Of a DNA stretch of 64,000 bases, positions 11,131 to 22,735 are shown in pieces; the stretch's first letter is position 1, and each line of letters opens with the position of its first letter. This DNA comes from Simmondsia chinensis (lineage: Eukaryota > Streptophyta > Magnoliopsida > Caryophyllales > Simmondsiaceae). Under the pieces are notes generated by a model. That model did no database searches and was not told the DNA's origin. It saw nothing but the letters and a program-made list of their open reading frames with translations. Position numbers and translations under genes: made by a program. Where the stretch lies: contig JAGTTD010000005.1 of NCBI GenBank assembly GCA_018398585.1, forward strand, positions 34,784,750 to 34,848,749. The letters run 5' to 3'.

Positions 11131-13022
11131 AACATACCGATTTGCAATCAGCTCATTAATGCTCCTAAGCAATGACAATATTCCTAAATGACAATTAAAG
11201 GGATATTCAAAATATTGTAACCAAAAACATAAAAGGATAATTGAAATAAGAATATTACAAAAATATCCCGCGAGATAAAGAGCAAATGATTCTCAATTTA
11301 AATGATATAATTATCTAATAACTCAAAAGCTTCTACCAATTCACTATTTAAACAGACTATAAGTTAGATAATTATATCACAATATAATACCACCTAATTT
11401 TATACTTAGTAGCACATAACCACCAACACTGACAGTGCGAAACCTAATACAATGAACCTCGTTCTATAAGGTCAAAGATTGGACCCGATCTGATTTAAAT
11501 CCATGCCATATGTTGTGGGTCTTTCCAGCTATGTACACCACATTAATTATCTCATGTACCATTCTCCAAATGGGAAAATTATTATATTCCCCTCTACAAA
11601 CATATATTTCTAACAAATCACATAAATTCTCTTATTTTTCCTTCGATCCTTTGTGAATTGGATTTCGGTCTTTATAAATGGTATGGGCCATGTACCTCGA
11701 AGTTTTATCACATTACATAAGACCATTATCAAAACAAATAATAATAATAATAAAACAAAAAAAATTGTAGAATATCAAGTTTTAATACGTTACATAATTC
11801 AACAAAATGTTGGAACAAGTTATGTTGAGACTAATACCAGAGCGCAACAGTAGTAACATAGAGCTTATACATTTTCTGACAATTGATGAAAAATGTCAAG
11901 AAATCAAATTGTCTCAAAAGCTCAAATTGATTATGAGGATCCATAATGATTTTACACTCCAACATGACTAGTCACGCAAATACCTATTGGACTTAAAATA
12001 TGAATAATACACATACTTTTTCATACCATACGCTAGAAACATATTAATATTTAGAGTAAGAGCTTTGGGATTCGAACTTGTAACAATTTGATCTCGAGCA
12101 ATAAGGTGGTAATACCATATCAAGGAACCCACTATCCTAAAAGTTTAAGTTTATAAGTAAAGGTTCCATAATAATATTAAAGCTTAACAAAAATACACTC
12201 AACACATCAAAAGAGGGGGCAAAAATAAATAAATAAATAAATCAGAACACCAAAAATTGAATCATAAGTATGCACTTGAAAAAGCTCACATTATGGTTAC
12301 ATTGAACATCGAAAAAAAAAAAAAAAAACAACAATATACAGAGTAAACTAGACTTAGATAACGTAGCAAAATACTTGATCTACTGATCTAAGACCAATTG
12401 CATTTGCAATGACTACTCATTCAAGCTCTTGATTTAATTATATGCTCAAAATATACTTATTTGATTGGAAAACGGAACGAAACAAACAATATTTCGGCCA
12501 ATTATCCTATGGGTAAATAAATTATCCATCCTTAATACGATACATTACAGCAAAGTCCTACCATCCCCTCACGGACACGATAAGATGCATAAATGATAAC
12601 TCCTCAAACTAGACTACTCAATTCCAAAATTTCGATCATGCAACGACATAAATAACACATGTAAACCCAACGGGTAGCCTAAAGTGCTAAAAACGTCCTC
12701 TAGTCGGGGATGCATACAGCCCAAGGATTAGTCGAGATGCATGTAAGCTGACCTAGACACCTCGATAGAGTTGGAACCCTTTCTTCCTAATTAAAGCCTT
12801 TATAGGCCAAACTTACACTGGGATAGATCATTTGATCAAAGACTAGAATACAATTGCTACAGTTATCCCTGGTTATCAACATAACTAGATTTTTTTTATG
12901 TACCCTCTGCAGTTCCCTAAAATTAAAATATATTAAAAATAAAATTAATTTAATAAAAAAAGAAAAAAAAAGGAAGGAAATAAAAGGAACCTACGAATGC
13001 AGCAGCGTTATGGGATTGCTAG
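11131..13022. other. HY5 downstream flank with dispersed repeat fragments
   Basis: This lies 3' of HY5 on the minus strand and includes its 3' UTR in the part next to 13023. Around 12050-12180 there is a dispersed repeat ('gggattcgaacttgtaac', 'ccatatcaaggaaccc', 'ctaaaagtttaagttt') that recurs near 61270-61510. No other gene is seen. Confidence 0.4.
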
Positions 13023-13088
13023 TCATAGTGATTGATCAGCATTGGAGCTACTGCCTCCCCTACGGCCTGCTGTTGTATTCTTCAATAT
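13023..13088 (-). CDS. HY5: HY5 exon 4, distal micro-exon
   Basis: These 66 bp encode [12 protein letters not shown], three serines, NADQSL and a TGA at 13025-13023, matching the conserved HY5 C-terminus after MLRH. The acceptor is GTTGGTACAG ending at 13089. It is in phase with exon 3 although 11.6 kb away. An ORF-based annotation would miss it because it is too short. Confidence 0.93.
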   Translation of the reverse strand: MLKNTTAGRRGGSSSNADQSL

Positions 13089-16000
13089 CTGTACCAACAC
13101 CATCATACACAGCCGACCGTCAACGGACATGTAGATCTTTTATATTATGTACATCATATGTCCTCAAAGGACACAAATTACTGGTTCGGAACTTCGGAGG
13201 CCAGAGAAGCCATTCGGGTTCAATTCTCCACTATGGCTTTCCCCTCTCCCCAAGCTTTACCAATATAAAAAAATTATATATGTCACACATATATAATGTG
13301 TCATACAAAAGTAGGTGTTTCTCCAATTATAAATAGCGATATGCAAAAGAGGAATCATGGTAGAACCTTAGAAGGATTGTTTATGTTGATTCGTTAGGAC
13401 AGACCATATCAATAGCTTGTCTAATGTTCTTCGTAACAAACCCACTAGAAAAAACATATAAATAGTAATATAAAGTAAAAGCAAACTCATTATATAATTA
13501 ATTTTTAAGAAAGAGCACGTAAAATTTGGGGTTATGAGCAACTGGTCGGATTTTTTGGAGTCTTGACTGGCCTTGCATATAAATCTCATAGCTATAGCTA
13601 CCCTGTTTAATGTCTTTTGCTCTCAGAATGAAATCTCACTTGAACTTATGAATAGATTTCATATGCCAGAGCTTGATGAAATTCAAAACTACACCAATAT
13701 TAAAGCCAAAAAAAAAGAAAAACAATAAAGCTTCAACATAGTCTTCAGGGCGGTCATTCACAGCCATAATATTTAATCAGCAATGCCATAGGTATCTACA
13801 AAATTATATTTATGTACACTAAAACATAATTAGTTTATCGAAGAAGTAATAGATTTAATATCACTAGTTCAACAATTTTAAGCCATATTTATTGGATACA
13901 TAATTTGGTACATTTTCTGCAAAATATGGGAAGTGTTGCTACCACTTATATTGGAGTTCTAATAGAAATTAAGCTTTGATTAATTAAGGGGGTTCTTGGG
14001 CATCCCTATACTTAGAGGAACGATTACACAACGCTACCCAATTAGCTAATTATCGATATACTTAGCTTTAAACAACCCCATACTTATGAAATAGAAATAA
14101 ATGTATCAATTCAAACTAGTATAGTGATCTAAACTAATTCAAGATTCTAAAATACAAAATTAACACACTTTAAATTATCATCAAATATCTTAAATCTAAA
14201 TCTTGAACTTTACACCTCTATCTCCGTGAAGCTGTGCATGTGCATATGGGTAAATTTTGAGAAGGATAGTAGATGGCAAGAGTATCAATTGGCTCTTGGT
14301 CCTATGAGCCAGTGACTCAGTGATCTGATATGCCAGTGTAAGATCGAAAGACTCATCTAAATTCAAGCCAAGCCAATTTGTGTAGCTAAATGTGAAGCTT
14401 GAGCTTGAAGGCTACGAGCCTCAAAGAGCCTAAATTAGTCAATCACAATATAAATGGAGCTTAAGTACCCATTGGAGACACATCCAACCCCAAATGAGCT
14501 GAGCTCCAACCTAACTCAGCCCAAATGAGCCAAGTTGAAACCTCACCAAACCAAGATTAAGCACAATCTAGTTGAGCGAGCTTAAGCTCAGCAAACTATT
14601 GGCAAACTGATGCAAACAGCTCTTGGTGATGTAGGACAAGTAGCCAAAGAGTTCATAGAGCATCTCGACCACTAGAAACCCAAACAAATGCCTCGGAAAC
14701 ATTGATCCATAATTACAACTTAAAACAACCATAATTTTTTATTTGCAAGGGGTTACGAAGCCCATTACATATCAAATGAAGCTCGTGAACCAAACCAAGC
14801 TATGCAAATCCAAACACTTCACCGCTGACCCCACCTATTTTCACCAAATTTGGTCTGTAGACTTGTTTTTGCTTCACTTTTGTGTTTTGTGAGTGTAGTA
14901 ACAATTTTGTAATTTGTGTTTTAGAGCTTTACTTACTTTCCCTATACATACTCCTTAGTAGCTAATTGTGCCCCTATTCCAGAAAATTTGAATACAAGCA
15001 CCTATCATTTTCTCTCTCATTTTCAACGGATTCCGAGTTTCTTTGATTTTAACGTGTTCAATATTGGTTCTTACATTTCCGTTCCTTCTCACTAAACATG
15101 CCAGACTAGGAGGCTATGAGATTCATAGTCGCCCTTTTTACACCAACGCCCAAGATGCCCTTGCAGACATAAAAAGATTAAAAAAATGAAATTAAAACAA
15201 AGGGCAACGATGTGCTGAGATTGTTTATTAGATAAAATCATCACCGTCCATCAAATCCCATAAGCACAAAAAGAACCTTAAGTTGCATCTACTCTTTACT
15301 GGCCCCAATGTGCTTCTAGGAAGATACTAATTGTGAAAATGGTCACAACAGTGACACGTCACATACACTGAAGAAAATTCAAAGCGTACGACGCTAACTT
15401 TATGTGACATTAAATATAAGAGATGAATTACTGTGCATACAATCAGAATTTTTTTTAGTTTATAGATCATTGTTCTTATCCCAAATACCGTAAGCATTTC
15501 GATAACGGTCCGAATTTTAAGGGCTAATATTTTATACTTATATTTTAGTTATCCTTCTTGCAAATATTCGTTAACCTTAAAATATGAATAATGTACACTC
15601 TGTTTAGAAATTGTGCAACATTATGTAATAATTTAATCATGGGCCACCATAAAATTTAATTTGAGACCTCTCAATCAGAAAAGAGCTTTAATATTGTTAT
15701 CACATAATCAATTACTCAATCAAAATTGATCTCTTTTTACAATGTTAAAGAGGTACAACCTTGCCCTAAATCATGCCACAACCATTTTGAAGGGAGGGGA
15801 AAGATTCGAACCCAGCACCTCATTGCCTAAGGGAAAGATACCCTAATCAATACACTAAACCTCACAGCTCAAGCCTAAATTGATATATTTCCTTTCCAGG
15901 TTCCTCTTCTGTACAGAAGCTATTTTTTTTCTCAATAATTAGTGAAAATTTGCGATATAAAAAATGACATCCCACAAGAGTAGAACCCGAAGGATACAAA

Positions 16001-19000
16001 AAGTACCAAAAAGAAACATCCACACCATCCACACACCAACCAGCACTAAAGTAGCTCAAAACTCTCTTATGTGCAGAGGCTAATGTCATTCATTACCTCT
16101 ATGGTTGGCCAAATAATCAAGCACAATTATTACTTTGAAATAACTTCTGCCTAATGGAAAAGCTAAAGTGAGGATCATGATTATTAACCCGATAGCCAAT
16201 GGGATAATAACATCAAAGATATAGGCTTTGCCTGCTAAAATTCACGGAGTTATAACCCCACATCTGTGCTCCACCAAGATAACCAATAAGATTCTAATTT
16301 CTAATTTTGCCATTTGGGTACATCCCAGCGAAGCTATCGAGGACGGCAAAGTTACTTTGACCAATGGGATTCGGGATTGGGCTGGGTGGTTTATGGGGGA
16401 TGTCATGACCCAAATCCATACTCATCACTTGTCGCATTACCTACACGTGTATGAAATGGATACCTTAACAGTACAAGTCATTTTCCATACCTACCTCATA
16501 GCTACCCATAGCCGCTCCAATTTATAACCCAATGGTTATTCATATCTGTAGATATGTAATTTTTTATAATCCAATTATATTTTATCACATTATTTAATAC
16601 AACCAGACCCTGCTCACACGGGAGCCCTTGAGGCATTGGGCCAGTTTTTTTTTTACTTTTTATTTTATTTATCATTGGGCCAATTGTTGCTGTACCTTAT
16701 TTAATACAAACTGAATACATAAATTATATACATATCTTTTTTGTTTTGAATTAATTAAATTTGAATTAGAGCACAGGGTGGATTGGTGGACACAAGATGG
16801 GGCAGGGCAGGTATATGCCCTACACCCATCATTAAAATCGCGATTCAGATCGTAGAATCGTACTATTCTACGATTCTACATTAATTGATCGATTTAAATC
16901 GCTTAAAAAATCGTACTTAAGTAGAATCTGATCAAATCGGTAAAATCAGATTTACACGATTTCACCGATTCAACTTATATCCCAGTTTTGACTTAAAATA
17001 AATTTTATATAAACAAGAAAAGCATCATTGTAGAACCTGTGGCCAAGTGGTTCCATTATATTGTTGTATTTTGCACGCGCGTAGGTTCGATTCCCACTTA
17101 AAGCAACTTTTTTTTGTTTTATTTTATTTATTTCTTTCTTTTTTATCAAAGATTGAAGCAACTTTGATTTGGGAACATTTGTCTCACTATTTTTTGTATA
17201 TATAATAAAAATATTACATATTTTAGGTGAAAATTAAAAATAAATAATTTATTATATATCGATGGTCTTACTAATTTTTGTTTAGGTATACTTATACATA
17301 TAATTTTTATTTATTTATTTCTTTTTTTATCAAAGCTTGAAGCAACTTCGATTTAAGGACATTTGTCTCACTATTTTTTGCATATATAATATAAATATAA
17401 CATATTTTAGGTGAAAATTAAAAATAAATAATTTGTTATAATTTGCACGCGCGTAGGTTCGATTCCCACTTAAAGCAACTTTTTTTTGTTTTATTTTATT
17501 TATTTCTTTCTTTTTTATCAAAGATTGAAGCAACTTTGATTTGGGAACATTTGTCTCACTATTTTTTGTATATATAATAAAAATATTACATATTTTAGGT
17601 GAAAATTAAAAATAAATAATTTATTATATATCGATGGTCTTACTAATTTTTGTTTAGGTATACTTATACATATAATTTTTATTTATTTATTTCTTTTTTT
17701 ATCAAAGCTTGAAGCAACTTCGATTTAAGGACATTTGTCTCACTATTTTTTGCATATATAATATAAATATAACATATTTTAGGTGAAAATTAAAAATAAA
17801 TAATTTGTTATATGTTGATGGTCTTACTAATTTTTGTTTAGGTATACTTATACATATAATTTACCCCTATATACTATAAAATTTTTAGTTTTTATGCAAA
17901 TTACTTCAAATTCTTTTTAACCTTTTTCAACTTTATACTTAGATCATATAAGTTGTATATTTATACTTCTATATTTATATATTAATTTTTGTTCAAGTTT
18001 ATTTGTAATATTCCATTTGTAGGAACAATGTGTAATATCTGACACTTAATAGTTAAAATTTCTTAAATAATTCTAAATTTTTTTATTGAACTCTCATGAG
18101 TCACAAATTTAAAATTTTCCTTTCAAATTATCTTTCTATAGCATTCAATGCAACTTCTCGACCTTCTGCGAGTGGAATCGTTGTATCAAATGATGTGGAA
18201 GGTTTGGTTGAAGATAAAGTTATAATTGAGGGCGATTCTCTTAATGATGGTGAAAATATGAACACTAGTACTATAAATAATATTGACGACAGTAACTTCG
18301 ATTTCGGATATGACCATTGATAATGCTATGAGTTGAGACTTTGAGTGTATATTTTATGTTAGAATGATGTTATATTTTTTCTTATCTTTGAGTTTTCAAT
18401 GTATTGTAAAACTAATGTGCTTTAGACTTTTTATGTTTTTATCATATATTTGAGAATTGTTATATGCTAATTTCGTCAGTATAAATAATTTATGTACACA
18501 TAAAGTAGAATCTTACGATTCTCGATTCAATTCTACGATTCCGATTCTGATGACCCCTCGTCGATTCTACGTAGAATCCCGATTTTGACAACCTTGCCTA
18601 CACCTGTGACGAATATTTCCAGGTGTACCTCACCCTTACCCGCTACTTAGCTCACTTGCACCCGAGAGGGTACCCTTGGTCTGTGATCCTTAGGTGAGAT
18701 AATAATTGGCCTACGAAATATATCATGGTTCACAACAGTGTAGCAAACGGGTGAGGAAATGACCTTAACTTAAAAAAAGAGAAAAGCCCCCCCCCCGGGG
18801 GGGGGGGGGGGGGGGGGGAGGAATGAAATAACAGCGATACCACCTTTAATAGTTTTCAGTAATTTTATATAAATTAATAAATATATGCAAGTTTAATACA
18901 AAATTACTATTATAATATGACACTCAACTTACCCGAAATCTATCATCAAATGAATGTTACCTGTGACTTTTATTTGATTCAAGGTATGTAGTCCCATCCT

Positions 19001-19803
19001 CTATGGATAAAGGACCACTACATGTAACCCATTAAATAAAGCATTAACTACTGGACACGGAGATGGGCCCAAAAGACATGGATTATACATACTAATTTCG
19101 TTCCCGTACGATGCACGGATGGTGTTTATTAGTCACTGTATTTTAAATCCGTGATTTTTTGCATTAAACTAACATCTTATTTGATCAGTTGTCCATAATG
19201 TTATTTAATTTACATAATTCACATAGTAGTAACTGTAAAAGTTTTCAGTAAAAAATAAGACAAACTATATTTTCCATTTGAAGTCTTTAACAGGGACTTT
19301 ATTTGTTCTTTTTTCTTTTACGGATTTATTTTTTTTTACGGATTAAATACAGAAAGTCTTAAATTAAGAATTTATTATTTTTTTATTTTTGGTTATGGGA
19401 GGTTTACTTGATTTTTTCTTATGGGCAAAATACGAAAAGTCTTAATTCGAAATTGTTGGAGGTGTAATCGGTATCCTATTCTCTGATTATATAAGAGAAG
19501 TATTAAAATAATAATATATTGACTTCATATTTCCTTTATTATATTTGATTCTCGGGGGCCTTTTTTTTTTTAGAACCCTTTTTGTTTTTTTATAGGTTAA
19601 ATACGAAAAGTCTTAAATTGAAAATATGTTTTCCTTTTTAATTTTTAGAACTTTAATGAATTAAGTTTTTTTGTACCTTAGTTTTGTTGTATAATGCGTA
19701 GATGTTATAAACCCAAGTCAAAATTTATATATATCACCGAGTTAAAATAAATCCTTTCTTACAGTAGACACGCAAAATGTAGCCTTCGTGGACTAAATAC
19801 AAA

Positions 19804-19836
<33 letters not shown>

Positions 19837-22703
19837 GGGTTGTCCGAGGTCTAACCTACGCCTTGTTCTTGGATTACATAAGAGAAGTCTTAAATAAAAA
19901 ATTTACTGCTTTATGCACGAATATACGTTTGGCATAGTGCCCTAGGATTTTTATCAAAATAACCCAACTATAACTTTTCTAACTGAAAAATAATCAAACT
20001 CAAAGAATTCAATTTTAAAAGATATTGAATTGGTGGTTCAGTGTGGCGCATGGTATAACGCTCTGGTTTATTTTGATAGAAAAGTTAGTGGTGGGTAATT
20101 TTGTGACTAAGAGATATTGGGATGACAATGGGCTCCCCCTAATAGGAGCTGGTATAGATAACTGTATTGTATGTACATTAAAGAGGTACGGGGTGGGTAA
20201 TAGATACCCGCAGGTAACGAGGCAGGTAGGGGTACAGGTCAGTTTCTGGCGGGCGGGTACGGGTATGCACTTCGTACCCCTGGCGGGTCATGGGTCGCGT
20301 ACGATATGATTTGGGTGGCAGGTGCGGCTGTTTTTGTTGTCTAGTGCGTAGATTTTATAAACTAAAGTCAAACGGGGCGGGTACGAGTATAAGTGAGGAC
20401 CCGCCCTGCCACGCTCCATACCCGCCCCGCCCGGCCTCATACCCACCATACTCGGCTCATTTTGTACATAGTTAACCTTGAAATTTAAAAAATAAGGATT
20501 TAAATTCAATAATCCAAATTATTTATCAATGTTAAAAAAAAAAATTATTTTTAAAAATAGTATTAAACAAATAATATGAGCGGGTATATATAATCATTTT
20601 GTACGTATATTAGGGCAATGAAGTGGTTACGGATATAGGATTTGGATGGCGGGTACGTGTATGGAGAAGGCACCCAGTACCCGCTTTGCCCCATTGCCAT
20701 CCATTTGATAAGTTAAAATATAGTTGTAATACTTTTAGATTAATTGTTGTTAGGTATGCACTTCATAACGGTGGTGGGTAATGGGGTGAGTACGGGTATA
20801 GGATTTGGGTGGCGGTTATGGCTAGTTTGTTGTCTAATGTGTAGATCTTATAAACCAAATTGAAACGGGGCGGGCCCGGGTATAAGTGGGGACCGGCCCG
20901 GCCACTCTTCATACCCGCCCCGCCCCACCCCATACCCACCATAATCGGTTCATTTTGTACATAGTTAACCTTAAAATTAAAAAAATATCTGTTTAAATTC
21001 AAGAATCGAAATTATTTATCAATGTTATAAAAAATAATTTATTTTTAAAAATAGTATTAATTAACTAATATGAGCAAATATAGATAATCGTTTTGTACAT
21101 GTTATAAAAAAGTAATTTATTTTTAAAAATAGTATTAAATAACTAATATGAGCGGGTATAGATAATCGTTTTGTACGCACATTAGGGCAATAAGGCCGGT
21201 TCGGGTATAAAATTTGGGTGGCAGATACAGGTATGGAGGAGGCACCTCGTACCCGCCCCTGCCCATTGTCATCCCTTTGATACGCTGAGATATAGTTGTG
21301 ATATTTTTAGATTAATTATTGTTGGATATGCACTTCATACCCATGGTGGATAATGGGGCGGGTACGGTTTAGGATTTGGGTGACGGGTATAGTTATAGAT
21401 AATCGTTTTGTACGCACATTAGGGTATTAAGGCGAATACAGGTATAAGATTTGGGTGGCTGGTACGGGTATAGAGGGGATATGCCATACCTGCCCCGCCC
21501 CATTGCCATTCCTTTGATAGATTGAGATATAGTTGGACTACTTTTCAATTAATTATTGTTGTTTAATATATAAATAAAAAAAAATCTAAAAAGAATTGAA
21601 AAAAGGTCAATAAAGAAAAAAGGAAAAATCTTACAAAAAAGGATTGGGGGTGGGGAGCTTTTAGATAACTCCCAACTTCTCTATTATATAGAGTATAATA
21701 TAATGTATAGAGTATAATATATATATATATAATAGATTGTTTTAGATTATGCTATGCCATAATAAATAATAAATGTAGGGTAACATTAATGACATGGCTA
21801 GTTTTACGACAGTCAAAGCATTTATATTGCATCTGATAAAGCTATCCTTCTTTTATTAAAGAGTTATTCACCCCGTCCCTAATGTTTCTAGTTTTGTTCA
21901 AATTGATTCCTCATCTTTTATTTTGTTCAAATTAGTCCATCATCTTTTTAAATTTGGTGAAATTAGTCCCTCATCTTTTATTTTTTGACAAAATTAGTCC
22001 CTCATCTTTTATTTTTTGACAAAATTGGTCCCTTATCTTTTTAGTTTTTACCTAATTTTGGTCACAGTATGGGGGATTAATTTTGTCATAAAACAAGAAC
22101 CATTCTGAACAAAAGAAAAGATAAAGGACTAATTTAAACAAACTTAAAAAGTTAAGGGACCAATTTGAACAAAGTTATAAAGATAAGGGACTAATTTGAA
22201 CACACAGAAAAACAAAGACGGACTAATTTGAACCCAAAAAAAAAAGGAAGGAACCATTGGTGTAAATAACTCTTTTACAACGAAGGGTAATTTTGTCTTT
22301 TGCAACATAAATGCTATGATATCAACATTGCCCAGAATATGAATATATCAATTAGTTTAATTCGTTAAAAGGGCCAAAATGCTAATTTCAAACTAAGATT
22401 AGATCAATATTGTATTTAGATTCCAAATAATCTGCATTTGTATGGCATTTAAAGTCACGTTATCTTGAAATTTATTACATATAAGAGACAACTATCCTTA
22501 CCGCAAGTTGGAATTTTTTTTATCCGAACCACAGAAGACAAAACTCCATTAAATGATAATGAGATGATAATCACGGTATATTGTGGACAATCCAAAGGAA
22601 TGAGATGATGTGACCATAAAGATCATTCTCTTTCTTTTCTTTTGAAAAGGAGTTAATTGCCAATGAGTTTCAAATAACATTTGTGTGTGTTTGTTTACAT
22701 TAG

Positions 22704-22735
<32 letters not shown>

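Larger units (their letters stand above)
16827..18596. mobile_element. hAT-type element with 8-bp target duplication
   Basis: The termini are 'catcattaaaatcgcgattc' on the left and 'gattttgacaaccttg' on the right, imperfect inverted repeats of the same class as the 6769-7399 element. The identical 8-bp flanks 'cctacacc' lie at 16819-16826 and 18597-18604. 'tacgattct' subterminal repeats occur at both ends. The interior holds a tRNA-like segment, a 372-bp tandem duplication and a small possible transposase remnant. It lies wholly within HY5 intron 3. Confidence 0.85.

Noticed and set aside
12854..13336. 160-residue plus-strand ORF
   Set aside because: It lies antisense to HY5 exon 4 and has no protein-like composition; the minus-strand exon explains the constraint.
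17033..17104. A functional tRNA gene
   Set aside because: Box A and box B are present but acceptor-stem pairing is poor and the anticodon arm is not recognisable.
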